Of a stretch of 64,000 nt of DNA, positions 27,098 to 35,873 are shown piece after piece. The translations under genes were made by a program, and so were the position numbers. Every line of letters starts with the position of its first letter. Positions within the stretch are counted from its first letter, which is position 1. The DNA is from CAWGJC01 sp965276665. GTDB taxonomy: Bacteria; Pseudomonadota; Alphaproteobacteria; Acetobacterales; Acetobacteraceae. Location of the stretch: NCBI GenBank assembly GCA_965276665.1, contig OZ255620.1, positions 3,162,001 through 3,226,000 of the forward strand. The letters are read 5' to 3'. Below the pieces are notes generated by a model, which did no database searches, was not told the origin of the DNA, and saw only the letters and a program-made list of their open reading frames with translations.

Positions 27098-27160
27098 CTC
27101 TCTTGCGGTGTCTCCGCTCGCGGCGTAGGACGGCACCGACGCAATAAAGGAGAGCTGGTG

Positions 27161-28051
27161 ATGTCCACAGCCGTGAGTGCGGGCACGTACCTGCATCACA
27201 TCCAGCTCCAGAGCCGGGACCCGGCCCGCCTTGCCCGGTTCTACGCCGATGCGATGGACATGACCGCGCGCCAGCTCGGCGCCGAGGACTGGATCTGCGA
27301 GGGGCCCATGCGACGGGTCCTGTTCACCGGGGGCGAGAACAAGATGCTGGGCTACGGCGCCTTTGCCTGCCGCGACGCCGAAGCCCTGGCCGCGCTGCGC
27401 GAGCGCGCCGAACGCGAACGCCTCGACATCCTGCCCTCGCCCAGCCCGCTGTTCGGCACCGGCGCGTTCGCCGTGCGCGACCCTGACCGCAACCTGGTGG
27501 TCCTCGGCCTCGGCGTGCAGGAGCGACCCCGCCGCGGTCTGCGCGGCCCGCTGCAGCATCTCACGCTGGCCACCAAGGACCCGCTCGCGATCGAGAGTTT
27601 CTACTGTGGCAAGTTGGGATTCCTTCCCTCGGACCGGGTGGTCGCCTCAGATGGTACCGTCAACACGGTGTTCACCCGCTCCAACCACGAACATCACACG
27701 CTGGCCTGCTTCCGCCAGGATCGGAGCGGCATGGACCATCACAGTTACGAGGCCGGTGATTGGTCGGTCATCAAGGAGTGGTGCGACCGCATGGGCGAAC
27801 TCCAGGTGCCGATCATGTGGGGCCCCGGCCGCCACGGGCCCGGCAACAACCTGTTCATCTTCGTCGAGGATCCCGACGGCAACTGGATCGAGATCTCGGC
27901 CGAACTCGAAGTGATGTACGACCGCCCGATGAAGGAGTGGAAGCACGAGTCGCGCACGCTCAATCGCTGGGGGCGGGCCATCATGCGCGTGAGGGAAGAC
28001 GAGGTGAGGAAAGACGGGGCCGCCGACGAGCACGAGCTCTCCGCCTCCTGA
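27161..28051 (+). CDS. two-domain extradiol ring-cleavage dioxygenase (copy 2)
   Basis: 296-residue VOC-family protein. The N-terminal domain (TYLHHIQLQSRDPARLARFYADAM) and the C-terminal domain repeat the beta-alpha-beta-beta-beta fold. Metal ligands in the second half are His133 (GPLQHLTLAT), His194 (GMDHHSYEA) and Glu244 (NWIEISAE). It probably cleaves a catecholic product of the neighbouring monooxygenase. It is only distantly similar to copy 1, so the two probably have different substrates. ATG 27161 follows AAAGGAG by eight bases; a GTG directly before it is an alternative. A hydrolase gene follows after 28 bases. Confidence 0.88.
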   Translation: MSTAVSAGTYLHHIQLQSRDPARLARFYADAMDMTARQLGAEDWICEGPMRRVLFTGGENKMLGYGAFACRDAEALAALRERAERERLDILPSPSPLFGTGAFAVRDPDRNLVVLGLGVQERPRRGLRGPLQHLTLATKDPLAIESFYCGKLGFLPSDRVVASDGTVNTVFTRSNHEHHTLACFRQDRSGMDHHSYEAGDWSVIKEWCDRMGELQVPIMWGPGRHGPGNNLFIFVEDPDGNWIEISAELEVMYDRPMKEWKHESRTLNRWGRAIMRVREDEVRKDGAADEHELSAS

Positions 28052-28079
28052 CGTCCGCCGCGAGCCGAAAGGTCCAACC

Positions 28080-28934
28080 GTGAAATTGGCAAGCTTCCGC
28101 GCTGCCGGGTCGCAGAGCTGGGGGATCATCGAGGGCGATGCGGCGATCGACGTCGGCGCCAAGCTGCGCGATCTGCTGCCCGACCTCAAATCGGCCATTG
28201 CCGCAGACGCGTTGCGGGATCTCGGCGCGCACACGCAAGGGGCCACGCTTCATGCGCTCTCGGCCATTGAATGGCTGCCGGTGATCCCCAATCCGGACAA
28301 GATCCTCTGCGTCGGCCTGAACTACGAGACGCACCGCAAGGAGACCGGCCGCGCCGAGGTCGAGAACCCGACCATCTTCGCGCGTTACGCTAACAGCCAG
28401 ATCGGCCACCTTGCGCCCATCGTCCGGCCGCGCGTCTCCATCGACCTCGACTTCGAAGGTGAGCTCGCCGTGATCATCGGCAAGCCCGGCCGCTACATCG
28501 CAAGGACAGACGCATTCGGCCACGTGGCGGGTTACGCCTGCTACAACGACGGCAGCGTCCGCGACTTCCAGCGCCACACGCACCAGTTCACGCCAGGCAA
28601 GAACTTCCCCGACACCGGCCCGTTCGGCCCCTGGATGGTCACCCCCGACGAGCTCGGCGACCTCGACAAGCTGCGCCTGCAGACCCGGCTCAATGGCCAT
28701 GTCGTGCAGGACGCCCTGATCGAGCAGATGATCTTCGACATCTCCCGCCAGATCGAATACTGCTCGAGCTTCACCCGCCTCGAGCCCGGCGACGTGATCG
28801 CCACCGGCACGCCCGGCGGCGTCGGCGCCAAGCGGACCCCACCCCTCTGGCTCAAGCCGGGCGACGTGGTCGAGGTCGAGATCGACAAGGTCGGCCTGCT
28901 GCGAAACCCGGTCGCGGACGAGCGAGCGGCCTGA
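28080..28934 (+). CDS. fumarylacetoacetate-hydrolase-family protein (acylpyruvate/HHDD-type hydrolase)
   Basis: 284 residues. Residues LCVGLNYETHRKETGR, the acidic metal ligands in SIDLDFEGELAVIIGKPG and GYACYNDGSVRDFQ, and the final IATGTPGGVGAKRTPPLWLKPGD are classic FAH-fold motifs. The enzyme would split a C-C bond of the ring-opened keto acid, or isomerise/decarboxylate it, completing the meta pathway. The start is GTG 28080. It sits between the dioxygenase and monooxygenase genes in one operon. The other module carries only the last fragment of a homologous gene, so this copy may serve both. Confidence 0.9.
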   Translation: MKLASFRAAGSQSWGIIEGDAAIDVGAKLRDLLPDLKSAIAADALRDLGAHTQGATLHALSAIEWLPVIPNPDKILCVGLNYETHRKETGRAEVENPTIFARYANSQIGHLAPIVRPRVSIDLDFEGELAVIIGKPGRYIARTDAFGHVAGYACYNDGSVRDFQRHTHQFTPGKNFPDTGPFGPWMVTPDELGDLDKLRLQTRLNGHVVQDALIEQMIFDISRQIEYCSSFTRLEPGDVIATGTPGGVGAKRTPPLWLKPGDVVEVEIDKVGLLRNPVADERAA

Positions 28935-28945
28935 GCCGGGCGCGG

Positions 28946-30574
28946 ATGGACCATTACCCCGTCATCACCGTCGGCAGCGGGCCGATCGGGCTGACGCTCC
29001 TCAACCTGCTGGGCGCGCTCGGCGTGCGCAGCCTGGTGGTCGAGCGCAATCCGACAACGGTGCAGGAGCCGCGCGCCGTATCGATCGACGACGAATCGCT
29101 GCGCACCATGCAAGCCGCGGGCGTCGTGGACGAGGTGCTGAAGTTCGTCGTGCCGGGGTACGGCTCGCACTATCAGTCGCCGAGCGGTATCGTGTTCGCC
29201 AAGGTCGAGCCCACGGGCCAGCCCTACGGCTATCCACGGCGCAACGCCTTCCGCCAGCCGATCCTCGAACGCCAGCTCAAGGAGGCGCTCGGCCGCTTCG
29301 GCCACGTGGACTCCCTTTACGGCTGGCGGCTCGACCGCTACGAGCAGGACGCAAACCGGGTCACACTCCACCTGGTCGGCCCGGCGGACGAAACGCGGCA
29401 GGTCACCTGCGACTACCTCGTCGGCGCCGACGGCGCGGCGAGCCGGGTGCGCGAGCAGCAGGGCATAATGCTCGAGGGCGCCACCTTCGACGAACGCTGG
29501 CTGATCCTGGATCTCGAGAACAACGAGAACGCGACCAAGCACACGCAAGTATTCTGCGACAAGCGCCGTCCCTGCATCACGCTGCCCGGCCCGGAACGGA
29601 CGCGCCGCTACGAGTTCAAGCTGCTGCCCGGCGAGACGGACGAGCAGATGCTCGACCCAGCCATGGTCGAGCGCTTCCTGCGGACGCACGGCGCCCACCC
29701 GAACGCCACTCTGCGGCGCAAGGTGGTCTACCGGTTCCATGCACGCGTTGCGCCCCGATGGTCGTTCGGCCGGGTGCTCCTGGCAGGGGACGCGGCCCAC
29801 CTCACACCGCCCTTCGCCGGCCAGGGCATGAACAGCGGCATCCGCGACGCGCACAACCTGGCCTGGAAACTGGCCGCCGTGCTCGGCGGGACAGCCGGGG
29901 CCGCCCTGCTCCAGAGCTACGAGCAGGAGCGCAAGGACCATATCTGGCAGATGATCGACCTAGCGCTGCGCATGGGCCGGGTCATGTCGCCCCCCACGTG
30001 GCTGCGGGGATTCCTCACCCAATCCGCCTTCCTCGCGCTTAATCTCTGGCCGCCGTCGCGCGACTACGTGGCGCAGATGAAATACAAGCCGCCGCCGCGC
30101 TTCAACACGGGCTTCCTGATCCCGGACGGCAAGGGTCGCAGGACGCTGGTCGGCCGCCTCCTGCCGCAGCCGCGCGTGCGCACGGCGGACGGACGGGACG
30201 TGCTGCTGGACGAGGTGCTGGGCAACCGCTTCGTCCTGCTGCTGCGCACCGCGCAGCCGCAAGAGGATTTTGGCAAGCTGCGTCAACCGGTCTGGGACGC
30301 GCTGGGTGCGGCGCGGGTCGCGCTCCTGCCTCGCGGCGCCGCCGTGAACGCGATCACCGACGTGCAAGTCGCGGGCGAAACGGACGATGGGCTCGGCACG
30401 GCGCTGACGGCGTATCCCGGCTGCGCACTGCTCCTGCGTCCCGACCACTACGTCGCGGCGGCGATTCCGCTCGCGCAGCCCGACGCGGCCAGCCATGCGG
30501 TACAGGCGCTGCTCGCCGCCACCTGGAACGGTGCGTCACGACCGAACGACACGAAGCAGATGGTCGCGGCCTGA
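28946..30574 (+). CDS. FAD-dependent aromatic monooxygenase, group A, MhpA-like (copy 2)
   Basis: 542 residues. FAD motif VITVGSGPIGLTLLNLLGALG (6-26), DG motif DYLVGADGAASRVREQ near 160, and GRVLLAGDAAHLTPPFAGQGMNSGIRDAHNLAWKL near 280, very like 3-(3-hydroxyphenyl)propionate hydroxylase. The C-terminal third has the thioredoxin-like domain. It would introduce a second hydroxyl to give the substrate for extradiol cleavage. The ATG at 28946 is 11 bases after the hydrolase stop. It is the last intact gene of the plus-strand module. Confidence 0.92.
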   Translation: MDHYPVITVGSGPIGLTLLNLLGALGVRSLVVERNPTTVQEPRAVSIDDESLRTMQAAGVVDEVLKFVVPGYGSHYQSPSGIVFAKVEPTGQPYGYPRRNAFRQPILERQLKEALGRFGHVDSLYGWRLDRYEQDANRVTLHLVGPADETRQVTCDYLVGADGAASRVREQQGIMLEGATFDERWLILDLENNENATKHTQVFCDKRRPCITLPGPERTRRYEFKLLPGETDEQMLDPAMVERFLRTHGAHPNATLRRKVVYRFHARVAPRWSFGRVLLAGDAAHLTPPFAGQGMNSGIRDAHNLAWKLAAVLGGTAGAALLQSYEQERKDHIWQMIDLALRMGRVMSPPTWLRGFLTQSAFLALNLWPPSRDYVAQMKYKPPPRFNTGFLIPDGKGRRTLVGRLLPQPRVRTADGRDVLLDEVLGNRFVLLLRTAQPQEDFGKLRQPVWDALGAARVALLPRGAAVNAITDVQVAGETDDGLGTALTAYPGCALLLRPDHYVAAAIPLAQPDAASHAVQALLAATWNGASRPNDTKQMVAA

Positions 30575-30616
30575 GACAAGCGGTCCGGCACGACAGGGCT
30601 CAGAGGGAGAGAGACG

Positions 30617-30670
30617 ATGAAACTCACGCTGTCCATCTCGCCTTGTCGAATATCATGCGTGACCCATCAT
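30617..30670 (+). pseudogene. truncated gene start behind a strong ribosome binding site
   Basis: GAGGGAGAGAG lies immediately upstream of ATG 30617 and the frame starts MKLTLSISPCRI. Within about 15 codons it runs antisense into the 3-prime end of the efflux-pump gene and loses any protein-like character. This looks like the surviving 5-prime end of a further gene of the plus-strand operon, cut where the EmrB/MarR block was joined. The original gene is not identifiable. Confidence 0.45.
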
Positions 30671-32242
30671 TTAGATCTTCACGGGTCGTGTCAGGAGCAG
30701 GAGGGGCAGCACGAGGATGCAGAGCACCAGCATCAGCTTGAAATTGTCGCCATAGGCGATGATCATTGCCTGCCGGGTGACCTCGGCATTGAGCATCGTG
30801 GCGCCGTGGATCGAGCTGGGGTCCCAGAACTGCAGGACCGCCCCGGTGTCGAGGGCGCGGTTGAAGGGCGAGACCCGCGCCGCGATCGCCGCGTGGTTTA
30901 CCTGCGTGTTCATCTGTAGCAGCGAGCCCGTCACCGAGATGCCGATCGCGCTGCCGAGGTTGCGCATCAGGCTGTAAACGCCGGTGCCCTCCGTGCGCAG
31001 CGTCGCCGGCAACGTCGCGAAGGCGATGATGTTGATCGGGATGGTCAGGAATCCGATGCTGACGCCCTGCAGGAAACCTGCGCTAACGACGGTCCATTCC
31101 GACACGTCCGGCGTCCAGCTCGTCATGCCGTAGAGCACATAGGCGCCAATCACGAAACCGAGCGCCACAAGGAAGCGCGGGCTGACCCGCCCGATCACGC
31201 GCCCGGTGATCAGCGCCGTCAGCATCAGGCCCGCGCCGCGCGGCGCCAGCGCGAACCCCGCCGTGACGACCGGATAGTTCATCAGGTTCTGCAGATAAGG
31301 GGCGAGCAGCGCGAGCGTCGCATACATCGTCAGTCCGATGATGGAATAGAGCACGATTCCGACGACGAAGTTCCGGTCCGCGAACAGGGCCGGCGACAGG
31401 AACGGCTTCGGCGCGAACAGGCACTGCACGATGAACAGGTAGATGCCGACGCCCGCCAGCACCGCCTCGACGATGATCTCGGGCGAGGAGAACCAGTCCA
31501 GCGTCTCGCCGCGATCGAGCATCACCTGGAATGCGCCGATCCCGAGGCTGAGGGCGCCGAACCCGAGCCAGTCGAGCCGCACAGTGTCGCTATGCGGCGT
31601 CTCCCGCAGCAGCACGACGAGGCCGAGGGCGGTCACCAGCCCGAATGGCACGTTAATGTAGAAGACCCACCGCCAACTGTAGTTCTCGGTCAGCCAGCCG
31701 CCGAGGATCGGGCCGCAGATCGGCCCCATCATCACGCCCATCGTCCATAGGCTCATGGCGCGGCCGCGCTGCGCCGGCGGGTAGATGTCGTACATCACCG
31801 CCTGCGAGAGCGGCACGAGCGAGGCGCCGAACACGCCCTGCAGGATGCGGAACAGCACGATCTGCGCGAGGGATTGCGCGAGGCCGCAGAAGACCGACGC
31901 GCAGGTGAAGCCGATGACGGCGACGACGAACAGCCGCGTGCGCCCGAAGCGCGCGGAGAGGAAACCGGTCGGCGCGGTCATGATCGCCGCGGCCACGATG
32001 TAGCTCGTCAGCACCCAGTTGATCTCGTCCTGGCTCGCCGACATCGCACCCTGCATATAGGGCAGCGCGACATTTGCGATCGTGCTGTCGAGCGACTGCA
32101 TGAGCGTCGCCATGATGACGCAAACCGTGATGAGGCCACGATTGGCGGTGGCACTCGCGCCGGCCGCCGATGCCGGCTTCGACGGTTGAGTCGTGGCCGG
32201 CCCGGGTATGCCAGCGGGCGTGGCTGCGCTGGACATGCTCAC
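30671..32242 (-). CDS. EmrB/QacA-type MFS efflux transporter (DHA2 family)
   Basis: 523 residues with 14 predicted helices. MQSLDSTIANVALPYMQGAM in helix 1 carries the DHA2 acidic residue. Motif A is GFLSARFGRTRLFVVAVIGF. Antiporter motif C is MGPICGPILGGWLTENYSWRWVF. It is likely a proton-driven exporter of toxic or aromatic compounds. The usual EmrA membrane-fusion partner is absent. The ATG at 32242 overlaps the MarR stop by 4 bases (ATGA), so regulator and pump are co-transcribed. Confidence 0.9.
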   Translation of the reverse strand: MSMSSAATPAGIPGPATTQPSKPASAAGASATANRGLITVCVIMATLMQSLDSTIANVALPYMQGAMSASQDEINWVLTSYIVAAAIMTAPTGFLSARFGRTRLFVVAVIGFTCASVFCGLAQSLAQIVLFRILQGVFGASLVPLSQAVMYDIYPPAQRGRAMSLWTMGVMMGPICGPILGGWLTENYSWRWVFYINVPFGLVTALGLVVLLRETPHSDTVRLDWLGFGALSLGIGAFQVMLDRGETLDWFSSPEIIVEAVLAGVGIYLFIVQCLFAPKPFLSPALFADRNFVVGIVLYSIIGLTMYATLALLAPYLQNLMNYPVVTAGFALAPRGAGLMLTALITGRVIGRVSPRFLVALGFVIGAYVLYGMTSWTPDVSEWTVVSAGFLQGVSIGFLTIPINIIAFATLPATLRTEGTGVYSLMRNLGSAIGISVTGSLLQMNTQVNHAAIAARVSPFNRALDTGAVLQFWDPSSIHGATMLNAEVTRQAMIIAYGDNFKLMLVLCILVLPLLLLTRPVKI

Positions 32243-32688
32243 TCCTCGAGCCGTCGCGAGAGGGTTTCAAAGACACGCGTCAGGATGCGGCTGGCCGTCC
32301 CGAGCTCCTCGTCCGAGAGGCCGGAAAGCGATTCCCGCCGCACCTTGTCCGCTGCGGCCTCGACCTGCTTGATGGTGGAAAGACCCCGTCCGGTCAGGGT
32401 GATGATCTTGGCGCGCCGGTCTGCGCTCTCCTCCCGTCGCTCGATGAGCTCCGCCGCCTGTAGCGCGTCCAGCAAGCGGACCACGGAGGAGCCGTCTAGG
32501 TTGAGCGCGGCCGCCAGTTCTTTCTGCCGCATCGGCCCCGGGGCGCGTGCGAGATAGATGAGCGGCAGCCAAGTCGCCTCCGTGAGACCGAACGGCTGCA
32601 GCTCGCGGTCGACCGCACGCCGCCAAGTCCGCGCCACGCGCGCGATCAGCGACCCGAAGCCGATGCGAACCTGCCTGCTCGTCTCCAT
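32239..32688 (-). CDS. MarR-family regulator
   Basis: 149 residues. The winged HTH (MRQKELAAALNLDGSSVVRLLDALQAAELIER, then ESADRRAKIITLTGRG wing) is flanked by dimerisation helices. It is probably an autorepressor of the downstream EmrB-type pump, released by phenolic ligands. ATG 32688. The 76 bases upstream contain an AT-rich stretch with GATATC near 32708-32713, a possible operator core. Confidence 0.9.
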   Translation of the reverse strand: METSRQVRIGFGSLIARVARTWRRAVDRELQPFGLTEATWLPLIYLARAPGPMRQKELAAALNLDGSSVVRLLDALQAAELIERREESADRRAKIITLTGRGLSTIKQVEAAADKVRRESLSGLSDEELGTASRILTRVFETLSRRLEE

Positions 32689-32764
32689 CGCGGACTCAAT
32701 AGATGGGATATCAACTTATGGCGTGCCAGGGATCCCGTCAAATGAGGCCGCCAGGCGGTAGCGG

Positions 32765-33778
32765 TCAGTGCGGTCCGGGAATGAGCAGCTTGGCGGGATC
32801 GACCGTGTCCAGCCCGGGGATCGGCGCGGAAGCGCGCAGCAACTCGAGCTCGTGCTGCATGTCCGCGGCGGTCAGGAAAGGCTTCGTCCAGTTCTCCTTC
32901 TGGCCCTTGAAGGCAAGGTCGATCTCGGCCGGTGAGAGTTGCGGATAGCCCTTGGCCAGATCCTGCTTCGCCGCGTCAGGATGGGCGGGGATGAAGGTGG
33001 CGATGTCGATGATCGATTGCTGGAAACGCCGGACGGTATCGGCATTGGCCCGCGCATAGGCCGCCGTCGTCTGCACCGTCGAGGAGGAGGCGGGCAGGGC
33101 GGCCGCCGGGAGTTCCGCGCCCGGCCCGTCGATCCATTGCACGCCCTTGCCACCCAGAATCGCGGTCCCAGCATAGGGGAAACTCGCGATCATGCCCTGG
33201 ATCGCGCCGCTCTCGAGCGCCGCAACCATGGCGGGCTGCGCCATGTAGGTGAACTTCACCTTCGCGCCGACCTGCTCCGCCGAGGTGCGGAACGGCGCCA
33301 GCAGGGCGGAGGTCGCGCTCGGCACTGCGATGGTCAGTCCGTTGAGCGCCTTCAGCCGATCGCTGACCGGCGCATCCGGCTTGACCGGGAGCTTGTCAGC
33401 GACGGCTTTCGCAAGCACCAGCGGGCCTGCCAGGCCGCGATAGAGGTTGGCGACGATCACCACATCGACACCGCGCGCCTTGGCGGCGAGCACTTCGGAC
33501 GGGCCCGCGACGGTGAACTGCGCGGATCCGCCGATCAGCGCGGACATGGCGGCGTTGCCGCTGTCCATGACCACGACGTGCAGATGGATGCCGTTCTTCT
33601 CGAAGATTCCGGCGTTCTCTCCGATCCGGACACCCCCGAGCACGAAGCTCGTGGAGCTCACCGCGACGGTGATGTCCTTTACCTCCGCGGCCCGCGCCGG
33701 GCCGGCCACCGAGAGCGCGAGCAGGGCGAGCGCGACGGTGTGCATGCCGCGGCGGTCGATTCCGATGGTCGTCACCAT
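32765..33778 (-). CDS. ABC substrate-binding protein, NMT1/TauA/SsuA type (paralogue A)
   Basis: 337-residue periplasmic receptor. The signal peptide ends near VAGPARA, followed by DITVAVSSTSFVLGGVRIGENAGIFEKNGI and the VVVMDSGNAAMSALIGGSAQF segment typical of nitrate/sulfonate/taurine-like receptors. It is clearly paralogous to the protein at 38771-39769 (both share DSGNAAM, VIVANxYRGLxGxLVLAK, LKALNGLTIAxPSATSA). The ATG at 33778 follows GAGGGAGG. It is the last gene of the minus-strand C5-acid-like operon, while its paralogue sits next to the permease gene. Confidence 0.88.
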   Translation of the reverse strand: MVTTIGIDRRGMHTVALALLALSVAGPARAAEVKDITVAVSSTSFVLGGVRIGENAGIFEKNGIHLHVVVMDSGNAAMSALIGGSAQFTVAGPSEVLAAKARGVDVVIVANLYRGLAGPLVLAKAVADKLPVKPDAPVSDRLKALNGLTIAVPSATSALLAPFRTSAEQVGAKVKFTYMAQPAMVAALESGAIQGMIASFPYAGTAILGGKGVQWIDGPGAELPAAALPASSSTVQTTAAYARANADTVRRFQQSIIDIATFIPAHPDAAKQDLAKGYPQLSPAEIDLAFKGQKENWTKPFLTAADMQHELELLRASAPIPGLDTVDPAKLLIPGPH

Positions 33779-33790
33779 GATCCTCCCTCT

Positions 33791-34681
33791 TCAGCCTTTG
33801 CGGCTTCTTCCGAGAATGTCGGCCTCGGGCTCGGCGCGAGCGAGCAGGCGCATGGCGCCCCGATGGTGTGGTCGGTCGAGCATGCGGCCATCCAATGCGG
33901 CAACCCCGCTGCCGGGCACGACCTCGAACGCGGCGACGATGCGGCGCGCCTGCGAGACCTGCGCCGGCGTCGGCGTGAACGCCGCGTTGATCGGCTCGAC
34001 CTGGTCCGGATGGATCGCCGCCTTGGCCGTGAAGCCGTCGCGTGCGGCTGCCCTCGCCTCTTCTTGCAGGCCGGCGAGGTCACGGAAATCGGTGAACACG
34101 GCGTCGATCGGCGCGCAACTCGCGGCGGTCGCGGCAAGCAGGCAGAAATCCCGCGCCAGGCGGTAGGGACCTGCATAGGCGCCGGTTTCATCCCGATTGG
34201 AGAGCGCACCGATATCGGCCGCGAGGTCCTCGCCGCCCCACAGCATGCCGAACAGGCGCGGCACCGGCTGGCGACATTCGGCGAGGCCGAGCACCGAGGC
34301 GGCGGTCTCTGTCGCGACGGGGAGGATCTGCGTCCGGCCCGGTTCGATCCCCTCGCGGATCTCGAGCGCGGTGAGGAAGTCGCCGAGACGCAGGAGATCC
34401 CGCATGCCGCTGCTCTTCGGCAACATGATCCCGAACGGACGGCCACGCACGATGGCGGCGAGATCGGGCACCGCTTCCGGCCGGTCGAGACCATTGATGC
34501 GCACGAAGCACGGCTTCTGCGGGCCTTGCGACAGCACCTCCAGGCAGAGCGCGCGCGCCGCTTCCTTGCGTTCCACGGCCACCGCATCCTCGAGATCGAG
34601 AATCAGCGCATCGGCGGCCGAGGCGAGAGCCTTCGCGATCTTGCGTTCGCTGTCGCCCGGCACGAAGAGAAGCGAGCGCAC
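33791..34681 (-). CDS. HpcH/HpaI or CitE-family lyase (acyl-CoA lyase-like)
   Basis: 296 residues of the CitE/malyl-CoA lyase fold: MRSLLFVPGDSERKIAKAL at the N-terminus, ADALILDLEDAVAVERK with acidic residues, and the metal-binding GMLWGGEDLAADIGA near 150. HPDQVEPINAAFTPTPAQVSQARRIV is a typical C-terminal segment. It would cleave a 3-hydroxyacyl-CoA such as citramalyl-CoA into acetyl-CoA or pyruvate plus partner. GTG 34681 starts three bases after the acyl-CoA dehydrogenase stop. Together with a CoA-transferase and crotonase it resembles the itaconate set (RipA/RipB/RipC), but the hydratase here is of a different family. Confidence 0.85.
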   Translation of the reverse strand: MRSLLFVPGDSERKIAKALASAADALILDLEDAVAVERKEAARALCLEVLSQGPQKPCFVRINGLDRPEAVPDLAAIVRGRPFGIMLPKSSGMRDLLRLGDFLTALEIREGIEPGRTQILPVATETAASVLGLAECRQPVPRLFGMLWGGEDLAADIGALSNRDETGAYAGPYRLARDFCLLAATAASCAPIDAVFTDFRDLAGLQEEARAAARDGFTAKAAIHPDQVEPINAAFTPTPAQVSQARRIVAAFEVVPGSGVAALDGRMLDRPHHRGAMRLLARAEPEADILGRSRKG

Positions 34682-34684
34682 CGT

Positions 34685-35848
34685 TCAGAACGCGCCGAAG
34701 CCGAGGAAGCCATCCTCGGGGAAATTGGTCATGATCCGCTTGCCGACGAGTTCCTTCAGCGTCTCCGTCGTGCCGCCGCCGAGCGTGCCGTAGCGCGCGC
34801 CGCGATAGAAGCGCGAGACCGGGAACTCGTCTGTGAAGCCATATCCGCCATGCACCTGGATCGCCTCGCTGGTGACGCGCAACGACATCTCGTTGCAATA
34901 CATCTTGGCGAGCGCCGCCTGGTACGGGTCGGGAAACGGCTTGGCCGTCGCGCAGGCCCGGTAGAGCATCGAGCGGCCGACCTCGATGTCGCGGTACATC
35001 TCGGCGAGTTTCCAGCGCATGCCCTGGAAGTTGCCGATCGCGCGGCCGAACGCGCTGCGGTCCCGGCAGTAGCGCACCGCCTCCTCGAACGCGCCTTCGG
35101 CGAGCCCGAGCGAGATGCTCGGATTGAGACAGCGCTGGGTGTTGAAAGCGTTGAGCAGGCGGCGGAACCCGTCGTCGCGCACGATGAGGTTCTCGAGCGG
35201 AAGCTCGCAGTTCTCGAACTGGATTTCCGCCAAGTTCTCGCCGCCCATCGTGTGGTAGCGCGCAGTGACGCTGAAACCCGGTGTCCCGCGCTCGATCAGC
35301 ACGCAGCCGATGCCCTCGCGGCCGGGCTGCTTGTTGATGCGCGTGAACACGACGAAGGTGCCGGCCTCGTCCACCCGGCTGATCAGCGTCTTCGTGCCGT
35401 TGAGCACGAGGCGGTTGCCTTGCACCGTGGTGTTGGTGCGATAGTTGGCGACGTCCGTGCCGGCATGCGGTTCCGTCATGCACACGGCGAGGATCATGTC
35501 GCCGGAACAGACGCCCGGCAGGATGCGCCGCTTCACTGCCTCTGGGGCGAACTCGGCGATGATCTTCGTCTGCACGCCGACCTCGCCCATCACCGCCATC
35601 GCCGTGATGTAGCAGCCCTTCGCGATTTCCTCGAGCACCAGCGCGGTGTCGAGCACGTTGAGGCCGAGGCCGCCATATTCCTCCGGCACCGCCATCCCGA
35701 GGATGCCGAGCTTCGCGAGCGCCCGGATGTTTTCCCAAGGGAAGGTGCCGTCCATGTATTGCAGCGCACGGCCTTTTAATTCGTCCTGCGTGATGCCGCG
35801 GACGGTTCCGACCATGGCGCGTTGTTCGGGCGTGAGCTCGAACTTCAT
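34685..35848 (-). CDS. acyl-CoA dehydrogenase
   Basis: 387 residues with all family landmarks: MKFELTPEQRAMVGTVRGI, the flavin loop CMTEPHAGTDVANYRTNTT, NGTKTLISRVDEAG, RSAFGRAIGNFQGMRWKLAEM, and QVHGGYGFTDEFPVSRFYRGAR with TLGGGTTETLKELVGKRI. The catalytic base position in the C-terminal LGGGTTE segment is occupied by Glu. It forms a 2-enoyl-CoA for the crotonase. ATG 35848. It lies between the CitE-type lyase and the GntR gene, all on the minus strand. Confidence 0.92.
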   Translation of the reverse strand: MKFELTPEQRAMVGTVRGITQDELKGRALQYMDGTFPWENIRALAKLGILGMAVPEEYGGLGLNVLDTALVLEEIAKGCYITAMAVMGEVGVQTKIIAEFAPEAVKRRILPGVCSGDMILAVCMTEPHAGTDVANYRTNTTVQGNRLVLNGTKTLISRVDEAGTFVVFTRINKQPGREGIGCVLIERGTPGFSVTARYHTMGGENLAEIQFENCELPLENLIVRDDGFRRLLNAFNTQRCLNPSISLGLAEGAFEEAVRYCRDRSAFGRAIGNFQGMRWKLAEMYRDIEVGRSMLYRACATAKPFPDPYQAALAKMYCNEMSLRVTSEAIQVHGGYGFTDEFPVSRFYRGARYGTLGGGTTETLKELVGKRIMTNFPEDGFLGFGAF

Positions 35849-35873
35849 CGATGCGATCCTTCGCTGTGCCGGT

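Noticed and set aside
26943..27128. Open frame in the gap after the second methyltransferase-like gene
   Set aside because: Composition is noise-like and it spans the palindromic operator candidate; no homology.
32700..32764. GATATC-centred symmetry upstream of MarR as an operator
   Set aside because: Only the six central bases are symmetrical; the flanks do not pair, so it was mentioned with the gene but not listed as a site.
32939..35779. A 946-codon open frame on the plus strand, and similar long ones such as 57621-60278 on the minus strand
   Set aside because: They lie antisense to well-conserved genes (receptor, lyase, acyl-CoA dehydrogenase; ptsP), have no protein-like composition and arise from the high third-position GC of the real genes.
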